Below, in pieces: positions 39,402 to 51,158 of a stretch of 64,000 nucleotides of DNA (position 1 is the stretch's first letter; each line of letters begins with the position of its first letter). The notes under the pieces are model-generated. The model searched no databases, had not been told where the DNA came from, and saw only the letters and a program-made list of their open reading frames with translations. A program made the position numbers and the translations under genes. This DNA comes from Gautieria morchelliformis (Eukaryota; Basidiomycota; Agaricomycetes; Gomphales; Gomphaceae), in the NCBI GenBank assembly GCA_015179125.1, contig WHVA01000414.1, forward strand, positions 1-64,000, given 5' to 3'.

Positions 39402-40852
39402 TGTTTTGGAACCCTTCAAGACTTTGGTGTTATTGCTAACACTTCAATCTATCAGAACGTGTCGTTTACGACACTCAAAGAATATTAAACAATGCTGCAG
39501 CACAACTCCGGAAATAATTTAATATTTGTACCTTGGTTGCAATCCGCATAAAAACTAGTCCAAGTTAATACGGATGGAAGGCAATACGTTTCTTAGCAGC
39601 ACTGAACAATAAACTAAAATAATGTAGGTTCAAGGACACTATCGGGGTCCAAGCGTATTCCAAAATATAAAGGAATGTACTTAGCAGGCGAGTTTATAAA
39701 TGGACTGCCCTGATAATCTACCAGTGCACAGCAGTAAAACGAGGGACGTGTTTTGTGAACAAAGCGACTTGTGAAAGTCTCTAATCAGGAAAATTGACTG
39801 ACTAGATCGTCTCGGGTATTGGAGTGCGAATGGCAAGACTTTCAATTGACAGACTCACTCCGTAGAATTACACCCGGAGGATTAGTCCAAGTGGCTAAGC
39901 AGTAAAGTAACTACTTAACAAGGAATTAGACACTAAAGTAAGTGAATAACCCTAGCTGGGATTAGCAGCTTAGTAAGATGCAAGTCACATGAGGTCACGT
40001 GTAGGATAGAAGATGGGTAGATTGCTAGAATGATTCAAGGAGGTCAGAATGGCCTCCTTTTATATTGTAAAATACACAGGATTACGTAAAATGGGGTTCT
40101 TCTATCTATTAGGCGAGTGATGTCATAAGTAAATATTTGCACTGCTGAAACACACCCTCATAACTATTGCGGCGTGTTTGTGCAAAGAAATTGGAAATAG
40201 ATAGCCAATCACCTTCCCTGGTTTGCACAGCCTTACACAGCCTTTCACAGCCTTGCACTGCCCTGCACAGCCCTACACAGCCGCTATGACATCAAGGGGC
40301 CTATTTGGTGTCGTAGCGTTGCGTTTGGAGGATCCTTCATCCAATACGCTTTATCAAACCTGCACCCTAGTTTTGGCTTTGTACATCTTTGTGTGACTTT
40401 GTGCGCAGCCTTGCACAGCCATGGTTGCTATGATGCAAGTCATGTGCCAGCTGGGTTTGAATTGCACAGGCTTGTGTAAGCGGTAGAGGGCACATTCAGT
40501 CTCAGTGGCTGAGTTTGAGTGAGCCAAGGTACCGGAGTTGTAGGTGCTTGAGTGCCTGCAACTCCGAGTTTACGGTTCATGGGAAACTCCGGTCGGAGTT
40601 TGAAACTGAGCGGCTGTGGCAGAGTTGTGGACGTGTGTGGGTTCATAACTCTGCCTGACAGGATAAGGAGTTTTTGAGCGGGGGAAGCCAAGTTAAATGG
40701 CGAAAAAATAAGAGGAAATTCAAGGAATATTTGAATAGAGTTCTCCCAACAATAGCCACATGTATTAGCTACTATCAGCTGGGAAAACAGGGTTTTAAAG
40801 CGATTTTAATCCTTTTTTCGCGAGGCTTTTCATTAGCAACGGTTCCCACACA
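39402..40852 (-). repeat. Solo LTR, 1451 bp, TSD TTGCT
   Basis: Minus strand TGTGTGGGAACCG...GTTCCAAAACA. TTGCT flanks both ends (39397-39401, 40853-40857); removing it rejoins the Gypsy-5 protease frame (ALEQ-PIAL). Its end is like the Gypsy-4 LTR end, and it has TATATTG/TATAAAAGG-type and CACATGAGGTCACGTG motifs. A related plus-strand copy is at 44991-45907. Numerous CACAGCC repeats lie near 40225-40290. Confidence 0.92.
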
Positions 40853-40857
40853 TTGCT

Positions 40858-42258
40858 CCAGGGCGAATGTTTTCATCCTGGTGGCTCGCGTGAATTCAGG
40901 GGATAATAGTACCCCTTCGCTCCTGCTATCCAGAAGGCAGTGGGCTTTCACGCCGTTTATTTCCCAGTACCCTGACAGGGTATGGTTTTCACTGCGTGGG
41001 TGCATTGGCTGTGTCCTGTGCTTGCTTCGGTGGTGATACACCAGCTTGGACCCCTTGTCTGGTGTGACCGACATGCGTGCCACCATGACCTTCATGGCAG
41101 AGTCACCTTCCAGCGCGATCCTGATCACGCTAGACCTGTAGGCGGTGTCTTCCACCTCTTCATCCCATTCATAGTATTGGGATGGCTCAGTATCCCACTC
41201 TTCAGCGGGCACGTCTCTGTTGTCTGGAGATTCGTTGGGTTGGGTATCACCCTCCCCCTCTTCATCAATTTGTTGAAGAGAATTTTCTCTGGGGTCCACC
41301 TCCGGGTCCCCGTTTTCATCATCGTGCCTCGTGGCCACTGCCCGTATACCAGATCTAAGCCGGGGGCACTCCGCCTTCTTGTGGCCAGGTTGGCTGCATT
41401 CAAATGTAGTGCTGCTTTGACTACCACTGGGCCGATCATTATGTCGGCCCGATGCTTTCGACGGTGGGGCCGGTCGTAGCGACAATCCTGATGCTTGAGG
41501 CTGTTTGGCCTCAGGCGGCCGTCCAGCTTGGGATGGGCGTGGGGGCAGTGGTCGCTGCGATGCTCCACTCCTCGGGAACAGGTTAGGCCTGTTCAGGCCT
41601 GTCTGTGTCATTGGTTTGCTCACTGCAAGCCGGGCAGCGCTTGCTGATGCAGCTGTGCTTTCTGCACAGCGCATCCCCTTATATCGGGATGCTTCCTCAA
41701 TCATGTGGGCCTTTTCAAAGAGCTGCTCTATCAAGCTGCTCTCGGTGTTATAGCCCTTTTTGAGGACTTCGTTGCACAGCGTTTCATGTAGCGCCGACAC
41801 GAACCGTCTCCAGAACATGTAGTCGTCTGGCGGCTGTATCATACGCGCTGCGTACTTGTCAGTTTGTTCACCATCTTCTGAACAGTTTTCGTGCCCTGCA
41901 TGACCACGTGAAATAAATTTGACGCGTGGTGGTACGTCAGTGTGTGTAGGAACCTCTTTTGCAGGCCCTGCATCACCGATTCCAGGGTCCAATTGCAGAC
42001 CTGGCGGTCGAAACATTCTACGTTTCGGAGGAACCACTCCTGGGCTTCGCCAGTGGGGAAGCAGGGCCGGGGAAGAGTCTGGGACTCGCAGCTGGAAGCA
42101 GAGGCAGAAGATATGATGCTGATCTAATCTATGTGACAGTGACTCTAGCTACAGGTGCCTGGCTCTCTGGCTCTCTCCGCTATACCTGGGCCTCCTCCCT
42201 GGTCTCTGGCCTCCTCCAACCCAGCCTCTTGTGCTCCACCGGTCAGGCAAGTGCCCAC
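40858..42258 (-). pseudogene. Gypsy-5 Gag C-terminus and protease start
   Basis: Gag core (PDDYMFWRRFVSALHET, EKAHMIEEASRYKGMR), Pro/Ser-rich linker, zinc-knuckle remnant FECSQPGHKKAEC that has lost one Cys spacing, acidic EEWDTEPSQYYEWDEEVED, then protease GYWEINGVKAHCLLDSRSEG. The active site reads DSR instead of DSG. The frame beyond 40852 (into the solo LTR) is not part of the protein. 42040-42258 is frame-shifted and poor. Confidence 0.8.
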
Positions 42259-43855
42259 CTAGCTGACCTGCATGTCTATGCTGGTTGGCCCTAGGAGGCA
42301 GTTCATTTTCAGCCATCGCAGGATGGCTGCAACGAAGACTTCAAATTCTTCGAGGTCAGATCCCCTGGCGTATGGCTCGGGGTGAGCCAGCTTCACGCCG
42401 GCTTTTGCAAGCACAGACTTTTCTGGGTCTGTGTCGGCAGCGTCTGCTAGCGCCACACGGATCATCTGTGTGATCCCGTCATACAGCTCGTGTGAGCCGT
42501 CAGCCTGATCCGATATGCCCTGGCCTTCAATTGGGGCCATGGATTGTTCAGGTGGCTGTGACACCACGTGGGGCAGGCTGTTGTATGCCCTAGTGGGCCC
42601 TGGGCCCAGGTCGGGCTTGGGATTGGGAGCATTTTGTGCTCTTGGATCCAGGGGTGTTCTGTGCCTGGTGTCTCCCGTCAGCCCCACGTTACGGATGTGC
42701 AGTCTGCTGTTGTAGGCTGTGCACGCTTGTCGTGCGTCTTGCACAGCGTGCACGAGCTGCTCGTTGGGCTGCTGAGTGGCATGGCTTTGGGCCACTAGCA
42801 GCTCGAGGGCCCGCATATGGCGGCTGCCTCTTTTCGCTGCCAGTGTGTGGCTTCAAGCTCCAAGCTCTCCGTCGTTGCCTCAGAGTCTGGCTCTGAGGCA
42901 ACCTGCTCTCTGACGATCTGTTGGATCGTCTTATGGCTGTCAGTGGGGGGCAGCCGGTTCTCCTTGGGATTCATTTCTGAACCGCACGTCCTGTTCGACT
43001 GGGGCAGCTGGTGGTGGCATTCGCTGCCGGTCCAGCTCTTTTCGCTGCGGGTCTTCCATGCCGTGGCCACGTTCGCTGGCTGCAGACTGTCACGAGCTTT
43101 GATGTGGTGTCCTGCGTTCCCTGCGTGAGCGAAGGGCTGTCTGGACATCCTCCAGTGTGGAAGCGTCCCATTGCCTGATCTCCTCGATCTGGTGGAGCTC
43201 TTTGCCAAACTCCATGAGGGCAGTGGCAATGTTATCAAGCTGCAATGCGATACGCTCGTGCTTGTGGCCCATAAGGGCATTCCGGTGCAATGTGTCCTGC
43301 ACCTGTTTGGTCATTGCCTCAGCCATCTCATTGTTGATGGCTTGTGTCCTGAGCTCTTGTGACTTGAGCTCGAGTATTCTGAGCCCTGACCGTTGTTGGG
43401 GGCTCGTCTTTTCTGTCTTCATCCTCCTTCAGGGATGATAGTCGTCGCTCGACTCCGTGAGCGGCAGTTCACAAGTCTCGGCTTTGTGTCCATCTCGATA
43501 GTGATGCCCTGCCGTCTGACGACGGTGAGACTTCTCTGCCCTTCCCTTTGTCTTTGGGCAGAGGGGATTGGGGGGTCGACGCCAGTCTGTCACCCGGCGA
43601 TGTCTCATCCTTGATCACACTTGGCCAGACGTGGTCGGGGTTTTCCTCATCCTCAATTGGGGGATGAGGGCGGTGAGGTCTACGATCTCTCTGTCTTCTG
43701 GTGTCCTGGACTCTTGGTCCAGGGTAGCATTGGCCATCGTGTCGCTGGGCTGCGCCTGGGGCATGGACCGTGAGCTCGTGGCTTGCGTCCATCTTCGACT
43801 GCGTGGAATCATCACGCTCGCAGCTGACAGTAGAGGGTCTACTGGAGGGTCTCAA
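42259..43855 (-). pseudogene. Gypsy-5 Gag N-terminal region
   Basis: Several frames on the minus strand: KDKGKGREVSPSSDGR region (43855-43469), a helical stretch NNEMAEAMTKQVQDTLHRNA (near 43330), and the capsid start SDLEEFEVFVAAILRWLKMN (near 42330). Frameshifts separate them. No ATG is confirmed. Confidence 0.68.
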
Positions 43856-43870
43856 CGATGTTTAGTCGTT

Positions 43871-44418
43871 GACGCAGCGATCTTTTTCAAGATTGCTTCA
43901 AATCCACAGTCGGTTGGTCGCATGGCAACCAACCACAGGATAGTTCAAAAAGGTGTAAAGATGTAGATTTTAATGCCTTGTGTCACAAGAGCAGACAGAA
44001 CTTGACCAAAGTGTGGTATTCTGGATGCTACGTAGTGACAGTGTAAGGTAAGATGCGATGGGAACCGCTGGCCAGTTCCCATGTATGGACTGTACAGTGG
44101 GTCCCTAAGGGGCCCACTGGGATTAGGTAATAACTATGTACATAGGTTATTTACACTTGGTCAGTCATAACAACAAGGTTGTGCCAGGCTATTCTCAGCT
44201 GTGCTAAGCAGTGCTCTTAGTAATTATGGCTACAGAGTCCTAATTGGCTCAGAACTGCTTACTCAGCCTCTGAGTGCCAAAAACATAGTCATTTGGACAT
44301 ACAGCCTCAATGACTCAACCAAACCAGGCACATCTTGGTGAGTCAGGAGTCTGAAGAACGGTAGCTGAGAAGTGGATGTAGAGGGATGTTGTACTAAGTA
44401 ACTAGGGGAATAGACACT
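43871..44418 (-). other. Gypsy-5 upstream region, LTR not resolved
   Basis: 548 bp with no coding frame. The 5' LTR of Gypsy-5 should be here, but I find no second copy to set the ends. Confidence 0.4.
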
Positions 44419-44990
44419 TGTGATGGTTCAGATCAACGCAAGAGAAACTCGATGCGCTGGGGACTCGAGCGCGGGGAGAATGACCAGCAAAATATATGGT
44501 CATTAATTCGGGGCAGTCGTTCTGTTCTTTATACATTCGTAGCTACTGTATCTGGTGGTAGGATAGAGGGGGACATGGGTGAGGAGGAGGTCAGACAACG
44601 GTGGGCCTGGGGTAGATAATGTATGTGGAGCATATAGGGGGTAGATCGAGGGGTGGTGACTACCTACAAGTACATTTGGTGGAGCAACATGGTGTGATCA
44701 TGAAAAGGAACAGGGTTGGGTCAGGGGAAGAAGGGGGAAGAGGAATGATGGGACTCGATCGTCCGGTTGATCCGCAATGTGAACGTGGCGTTGTGAGCCC
44801 GTGAGCTCGCGTGGGCTCGCGCGGCTCCTCGACTCAGCTCGACTCGACTCACTGCGTGCATGCGCACCTCAGTGGATACATTTGACTCACGGGGTAATGG
44901 GAACTCGTGGAGGGGAAGGAGTGGTCAGTAACTGGTGGATCAAGAAAGGGTGAATGGGTCACTGAGTACTGTACAGTTCGTTTCCTAACA
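44419..44990 (-). repeat. LTR-like repeat, family shared with 54045-54594
   Basis: Minus strand start TGTTAGGAAACG. Shares GGATAGAGGGGGACATGGGTGAG, CAGATAATG-type and CACCTCA...AACTCGTGGA phrases with the other copy. Homology also runs into a short leader to its left (GGGAATAGA), so both copies may be 5' LTRs with a stub of leader. Confidence 0.65.
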
Positions 44991-45907
44991 AGGAGTACAT
45001 GACTCTACCAAGTTGTGCTAAGGCACATGACTCCATTCAGTGAGTCATTCCTGACAAATCAAGGTCTGATTGGTAGGAATTATAGTAGAGTCATTTGAAT
45101 GAGTCATTGGGAATCACCTGGAATCAGCCAGTGCCTTCCAACACTTTCTTCCATCTTCCACAAGCTTCTCCCCACATTCCATTAATAGATAGAAGGTTCT
45201 ACCTGCTTACTAAGCCCATGTACATTACAATATAAAAGGAGGCCCTTTGCCTGCCTTTTGAGCAATAAATCTACCCATCTTCTGTCCTACACAGCTTGTG
45301 TGACTTGCATATCTTACCTAAGTTCCTAACCCAAACTAGAATACTACTCTTGCTTAGAGTAGCTATTCTTAGTTAAGTAGTTGCTTTACTGCTTAGCCAC
45401 TTAGCCTAACCCGCTGAGTGAAACTCTACAGAGTGAAGTTGGCAATCAATTTTCTTGTCAATTAGCACTCCAATACCTGAGACAAGCTGTTCAGTTGATT
45501 TTCCTGTTCAGTGACTTTCACAAGTCAAGCCAAGTTGTGTGTGAAAGCCACTTCACATTACTCTCTTGTTATTGCAGTGCATTGATGTTGCTCGACCCAA
45601 TCCACTTACAAACTCTCCTGCGGAGCCTATTCCCTCTTTATTAAAATGAATACTTTTGGACCCCGATAGTGTCCTTGAACCTACACACTTTTTTAGTTTA
45701 TTGTTCAGTGCAGCTAAGAAACACATTGCCTTCTAGCTGTAATAACTTGGACTAGTTATTACACAAATTGCAACCAAGGTACAAATATTAAATTATTTCC
45801 GGAGTTGTGCTGCTGCATTGAATTGGTATTCTACTAGTCGTGTAAACAACATGTTCTGATAGACTGAGACATTAGCATTAACACCAAAGTCTTGAAGGGT
45901 TCCAGAA
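44991..45907 (+). repeat. LTR, same family as the 39402-40852 solo LTR, 5'-truncated
   Basis: Plus-strand copy: ACAATATAAAAGGAGGCC near 45228, GGACCCCGATAGTGTCCTTG near 45657, end GTCTTGAAGGGTTCCAGAACA. The outer 5' part is absent, replaced by the repeat ending at 44990. Confidence 0.82.
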
Positions 45908-46076
45908 CAGAATCCCATCTCTTGTTTCCTCAATTCATTTATACATACTTTGGATTTCTCCTTGTCAGTTGTGTGGTAGTATGACCTCCACAGCCAACTA
46001 GGGTTGCCCTTACATTCCTAGTCCTAGAGTGAAAGTCCTCAATGAGAAACTTGGAATATATTAGGCTTGAGGGGCA
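45908..46076. other. Spacer, nothing recognised
   Basis: 169 bp; no coding frame or repeat match. Confidence 0.35.
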
Positions 46077-46430
46077 TGTTGGGTGTATATATGCTCCAGC
46101 ACCAGAATCAAGCCAAATACATTCCATAATTTGTGTTTCATTCCAAGTTCACTTCAGATTGTTCCCCTATGATCACTTTATTTTTCTGAAATTTTCTGAA
46201 ATTTTCTATCAAGTATGTGTACTTCTGTTTTAGTTTCTTTTCTCCTTGCTAGCCCTCCTACCTTTTGCTTCTGTGGGCGCTAAAGGGCCAGGTGGTGGTA
46301 TATGCAAAGTAAGATATGGTTTTGACATCTCTCAGCGACAATTAAATTCACTGAGAGAGTAAATCGATTTCTAGTCTTTTCTTTTGAACTCAAAGTCCAG
46401 TCCTCCTTCCTGTAATTCCTGTCTACTACA
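46077..46430 (+). repeat. Copia-2 family LTR copy, 354 bp
   Basis: TGTTGGGTGTATATATGC...GTCTACTACA. It carries one hairpin core (CTCTCAGCGACAATTAAATTC) and seems to have a deletion between the two hairpin copies seen in other members. No matching TSD, so it may have arrived by rearrangement. Confidence 0.75.
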
Positions 46431-46601
46431 ATTATAACTAATTTGATGTGTGATGGAAGGGAACTGATAACTAAGGGGATAAGGTCATGGGTTAAGCTCG
46501 GGCATAAGCTTAGGGTCGGGCATGGAATCACAAGACTCAAGCACAAGTATCACAGGGCTTGGGTTGGCAGAAAGGTAGTACCGGCCAGGTTCTTACAGTA
46601 T
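46431..46601 (-). repeat. Gypsy-6 3' LTR, start only
   Basis: Minus strand TGTAAGAACCTGGCC, directly after a polypurine tract (AAGGGGAATAC, 46602-46612), a close match in position and sequence to the AAGGGGAGATAC-TGTTACGAC junction of Gypsy-2. The rest of the LTR is lost at 46430. Confidence 0.6.
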
Positions 46602-46769
46602 TCCCCTTATGGCTGAGACCCTCAAGGCTGCAATATGAACAAGGTTTGCCTTTTCCATGGATGTAGCTTGCCAGCCTGATGCTAAGTCACCGGAAAGGTG
46701 AAGCTTAACTCATAACCAAGGTTAGATAAAAGGAGGTCATGCAGAGGCAGCAAACCAAGTGCGAGATAA

Positions 46770-47831
46770 CCATGGTGCACCCCTGTCCCAAACCCCTCTA
46801 ACTCTGCTGTTAACATCGACAGCATCGACGACAATGCCTTCGACCAGACCCTCACTCATGATGTGGAACCCTTGGGCAAGGTTTTGCCTGAGGTTGGATG
46901 TGGGGACCTCACGAGGCTTAACGAAGCCAAGGTCATTGACATGCAGAAGCTATGGCAGGAAGGCCCCAAAACTGACAAGGTGAGTCCTTTCTTTGATTGA
47001 CTTCATCACCCTGCTGACCGTTTGTAGTATACTCAGATGCTGTTTGCATACCATCCCACTAACTTGTCCCTGTATAGGTATAAGCTCGCTGATGGAGGAC
47101 CTCTCGAGTGGCAACTCGTGAGGAAAACCAAGGAGACATGTGCCCACTGTTATGATCAGTCATACACATTCCTATATATGGTGACCATGGATTATGGTGA
47201 GGGCAACATAGACCTCAGGGCTTGCATGTGATATAGGATGAGGGCTGTAGGGTGCAGCATTGCCCGTCATTGCTGTGATCCTAGCAAGGTGAGTAAGGGG
47301 AAGGAGGGCAAGAAAAGGAAGTGGGGTGAGGATGATGAGGAGGGTGAGGTAGAGCCAAGGCTGAGGCAAGAGGCAAAGGTTCGTCATGAGGTTGAGGAGG
47401 CGGACTTCAGTGAGGACTGGGTCCAGAAAAGTTTGGAGGCGAGGGTGGAGAAGATGGTAGCAAGGGAGAGTGAGGTCAGGGGCGAGGAAGAAAAGGGGGG
47501 AGAGTTGGAGGAGAACAAGAAACAGAAGAAAGACAAGAAGACAAAAAGGTTGGAGCGTAGTGCGCAAATGAGGGAGCTGATAGCTCCAGTGAGAGATGTC
47601 AGAAAGAAGGTTGGTGAGGTTGGGGAGAAGGTATGCAAGTTGTAGGGGGAGGTTAGGGCAGCAAATGATAGGATGAACAGGGCAGATATGGAATTCATGA
47701 GGATCAGGAGGAGGAGGAATTTTCTGAAGGGGAAACAGAATGTGCAGGACTTGGAGGAATATAGGGCGGTATATGGAATGGTGGCTTTGGAGGATGGAAG
47801 TAGTAGTAACGAGGAATTGATGGGTGGATAG
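46770..47831 (+). pseudogene. Antisense spliced gene of Gypsy-6, zinc-cluster remnant
   Basis: Plus strand, antisense to Gypsy-6, between pol and the 3' LTR. Exon 1 ends ...QEGPKTDK at 46979. A 48-nt intron 46980-47027 (GTGAGT...GCTGACC...GTAG) joins in frame to YTQMLFAYHP. Then ETCAHCYDQ and RACM-stop-YRMRAVGC, which lines up with ACNRCKDAKRAC of the Gypsy-2 gene if TGA stands for CGA and one Cys became Tyr. A basic/acidic coiled-coil tail follows (EDWVQKSLEARVEKM, ENKKQKKDKKTKRLE). A second stop (TAG) is near 47643. The start is not certain. Same place, orientation and exon style as in Gypsy-2. Confidence 0.6.
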
Positions 47832-48507
47832 TGAGGAGGAAAGTGAGAGGGATATGAGAATGAGGGAGTAATTATACTTCTGAAACCTTGGAGTAATTGA
47901 ATTTTCTTGGGAATGGATTTTTTTTGTGGCTTGTTATTCAGATTTGAGCATATTCTAACTACTAAGGGTTATAGGTTTTTTTTTTTCCTTTTTTTTTTTT
48001 TTTTTTGTATCCATTGTTATCCATTGAGATGTAAGCTCATGTAGGATACTACAGTTCCTGTAACTAGCGAGTGCCCATGGTCAGAAAGCATATCCATGAG
48101 CCCTAAGGTGGGAGGTCCTAAACTGGACTGATATTCCCTGAAAATTATTTCCTGTAATATTAGAAGGTATTCTATAAATAATGTGTGTGGGCACGTCTCA
48201 AAACACATTCGAAAGAGGCCATGATGTGTCTTGGCTAAATATAAAAGAGACTGTGATAAAAGGGAAAGGAAAATAAAGTGTATCCTGGGCCGGGGTGGGC
48301 TGAGGCACAGGCAGGAGTATGATGGCAGCGGAGCAAACAGGCAGGCAGGCAGAAAGGAGATGAGTGGACAGGCAGGCGAGTGGGCAATCGGGGGTGGGTA
48401 AGCAGTGGATGGGCAAGTGAACTTGTGCTGTTGGAGGGTGGCTACATGTGGGCATACTGGATGGGCTATTGAGGGAGCTAGCTGAGGTCATGGGGGTTAG
48501 ACATAGA
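47832..48507. other. Gypsy-6 interval with T-tract and GGCA repeat
   Basis: Poly-T tracts at about 47970-48006, and GGCA-rich simple repeat near 48340-48390 (CAGGCAGGCAGGCAG). No gene seen. Confidence 0.5.
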
Positions 48508-49844
48508 AAGTCATAGAGAGGCCAAAGGTCCCGGCTTGCCAGGGTAAGACTCGTGAAAGTCTTTGACCAGTTCTGAGGCATGATCAAGCTTGGAAGCAAG
48601 GATCCATGAGGTTTTTTGTTGGTACCCTCGTACCCAGTCCACCTAATAAGATATAGTAACTTGCAGCTCTTCCGCCTATAATTGATTTTGGGGTCAAGCA
48701 TCTTTGAGACTTCAAACTCAGGCTCTTTGTTGATAATGACTGGGGGTGGAGGAGGTTGTACTTGGTTTAGAATGGTGTTGGGCAAGGCTGGTTTGAGCAT
48801 GGATATGTGGAATGTGGACTGAATGCATGTGATCTGGGAGTTGAAGGGTGAAGGAGTGAGTACCAGCTTGGGCAATGATCTCAAAATGACACAAAAACTT
48901 CTTGGCAAGCTTCCCTTGGTGGGCTGAGTTGTACTGAAGTACTGTGCCTTGACAAAGGCAAGGGATCCTACTTGGAAATCAGGGGTTGGTTTGCGTCGAA
49001 CATTGGCTGAGGTTTGGTAAGCTTTTTGAGCCTTGAGGATAGCTCGGCAAAGTTCTTGGTGAAGCTCATCTAGGTCAACCATGAAGTCTCGAGCTCAGGC
49101 TGAGGCGGGGTCACGCTCGGGGTGAATAGTGAGGTTTGGGTGGTAACCCTTGTTAGCAAAGAACAGGGAGATGCCAGTAGTTGCGCTGGGCACATTGTTA
49201 TAAGTGAACTCAGTGAGGGGAAGGAGCAAGGCCCAATTGGACTGCTGGTAGTTGTGATAAATTCTGAGGTACTGCTCCAATGTCTGGTTAGCACACTCGG
49301 TTTGACCATCACCCTCAGGATGGTATCCCTAGGTGAAATGCAACTGCATGTCTAGGGCTTTCCCCAGAGAACGCCAGAAGTGAGAGACAAACTCGGAGCC
49401 CTTGTCCAAGGTGACATGTGAAGGGACTCCATGCTTGGAGAAGATGTGAAGGATGAAGAGGTGAGTGAGCTCTTGCAAGGTTATCTTGTCTGTGGTAGGG
49501 ATGAAGATTACCTGCTTAGTGAAGCGGTCAACAATCACTAATATGGAGGTTGAACCCAGATGAAGGTGGAGCTGCTCAATGAAATCCATAGAAAATGGAA
49601 TTCCAAGGCTTCTCAGGAATGGGGAGTTGTTTAAGGAGACCATAGGGCTTGTGATGTTGTATGTTGTGGCTTGCTCTGCATATAAGTGATGCGCATCTTG
49701 CAATACTCCTTGACTAATCCCTGGCCAAGTGTAGTCTTGTCAGATCAACTCCAAGGTCTTGTTTACCCTGAAGTGTCCTGAGAGGACGTGGTCGTGTTTG
49801 TACTGAAGAATGCAAGGTCGAAGGTCTTGAGCTGCTGGAACATA
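48508..49844 (-). pseudogene. Gypsy-6 integrase and chromodomain
   Basis: YKHDHVLSGHF and CI zinc-region remnants, DFIEQLHLHLG, VIVDRFTKQVIFIP, FSKHGVPSHVTLDKGSEF, LGKALDMQLHF, NQTLEQYLRIYHNYQQSNW, then FQVGSLAFVKAQYF and chromodomain PEFEVSKMLD / YLIRWTGYEG. The end LDHASELVKDFHESYPGKPG closely matches the Gypsy-2 end. TGA at 49742-49740 replaces Arg in LELI-R-QDYTWPG. Several frameshifts. Confidence 0.85.
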
Positions 49845-50894
49845 AGTTCAGTTATCTGTTGTGATACATGCAACTATGCTATTCAAATCATCTATATATA
49901 AATAGAAACTAATAAAAGAAACAAAAAGAAGAATCAACCAAGAAACAAGAACGACACTCATGATAGACATCGACACGCACAGACAACACATGACATCACA
50001 ACCAAGCAGCTATCTTATCTGTAGGTCAGATAAGATACAGGAATGAGAGCATCAACCACGTGTGCCCAATCAGTGACAGCGCGCTTATTGACTGATGGCA
50101 TCGGCCATGATGTCGACAGGTGCCAGGCCACAGGCACTGAGGAGGTGTGGGCACCAAACGCTGCAGAGGAGTACAGACTGCACAGGAGCATCGGACATCA
50201 CGGAATGACTATAGAATGTCATTCCAAGTACGTATGCTCAATCAGCTGCCCCACAGAAGAGGCACAGAGACAGCGGCCCCATCACAAGACTAGCATTTAT
50301 GCTAGACAGGAGAGATTTAATTCCCGTTTTCTATTGAGCTCCATGACACGACCAGCTGATTACTATCTTGACACCATGTAGATAGGGGCTTTGTATAGTA
50401 GGTACAAGACTTTATTCCAAAGCCTAACACCTCTGACACTATCCCCATCATTCCCATGGCTTTATGACTACAAGTAATCACCCCTTTAGTTACACGTAGT
50501 TTTTTGACCCATTTACCCACTATCTCAAACACTGGTAGTTATCACTAGTATAGTATAAGTAGCTACCACGAATGTATGAATCAATCATCCAGAATCAACT
50601 GTTTCACCCCCTGAAGTTACTATAGTCTTGTTTGATAGCTACAGAACTTAAATCTCGATAGTTTTCTCCAATTCTTTGTTGGAAGTCTACTATTATTGTT
50701 TACTCTAAACTATTTCAAAAGTGAAGCCTTTTGAGACAGCTATCCTCTAGATCGAGACCATTCTTTCGTCGACACGGTCACGTGATCACCATCCATCAGT
50801 GCCAGATGTGCCTCGGAGTGCTTAGTCAGCACACAGCGAAAGGACAGATATAGCGGTCCCAGCCGCTGAGCAATAGGAATTCTTTATCAAAGGC
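49845..50894. repeat. ~1.05-kb insertion in Gypsy-6 integrase
   Basis: Removing it joins IKI to YVPAAQDLR, as pol requires. It has no convincing coding frame, and includes CACGTG (near 50058) and GTCACGTGATCACC (near 50777). The ends are not clear; TTATC lies near both ends. A solo LTR is my first guess. Confidence 0.55.
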
Positions 50895-51153
50895 ACTAAT
50901 CTAATATTTTAATCATAAAATTGTCAAGCTTGAGGAAGCCCTCATGATCTGTGGTCCATCTCAGGGCATTAGTCAAGCCGAGATGTGACTTGGCTATGGA
51001 GTCTGAGGCGAGGGCAGTGAGGATGTCAGCTCGGATCTGCTCGGTATCAAGCAGTGAAGCAGCTTGGAGTACAATGGGAGCGAGGTTAGTAGCTCTAAGG
51101 AACAATGCCAGTTGAGTAAACACTGGCCATAAGTTCTGTTGGTTTATGGTGGT
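50895..51153 (-). pseudogene. Gypsy-6 linker between RNase H and integrase
   Basis: YTTINQQNLWPVFTQ, LFLRATNLAPIVLQAASLLD, TEQIRADILTALASDSIAK, FLKLDNFMIKI. It lines up with the Gypsy-2 segment NPHNFCPVFSTEQLASSLHA. Confidence 0.82.
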
Positions 51154-51158
51154 ATAGT

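Larger units (their letters stand above)
38725..43870 (-). mobile_element. Gypsy-5: degenerate Ty3/gypsy fragment
   Basis: Minus strand: Gag N-terminus (43855 leftwards), Gag core and zinc-knuckle remnant, protease, pre-RT linker. It is truncated at the left by fusion to Copia-2 and split in the protease by a solo LTR with TSD. Confidence 0.8.

Noticed and set aside
40225..40290. CACAGCC repeats as a CRISPR-like or satellite array
   Set aside because: Irregular short words without spacers, inside a solo LTR defined by its TSD.
45939..46127. Copia-protease-like phrase LDSGAGAY in the Copia-2 family LTR (also near 35820 and 51610)
   Set aside because: It lies at the start of an LTR defined by TG...CA ends and, at 51159-51646, by a TSD. 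There is no protease context around it, so the resemblance is by chance.
47970..48006. Long T-tracts as a terminator or as the poly-A tail of a minus-strand LINE
   Set aside because: No LINE coding sequence is next to it; it lies inside Gypsy-6 between pol and the antisense gene. Simple sequence is enough.
48198..49082. A 294-residue protein at the end of Gypsy-6 taken as one gene
   Set aside because: Only parts match integrase and chromodomain; the real chromodomain end (LDHASELVKDFHESYP) is in another frame, so the long frame is partly out of phase.
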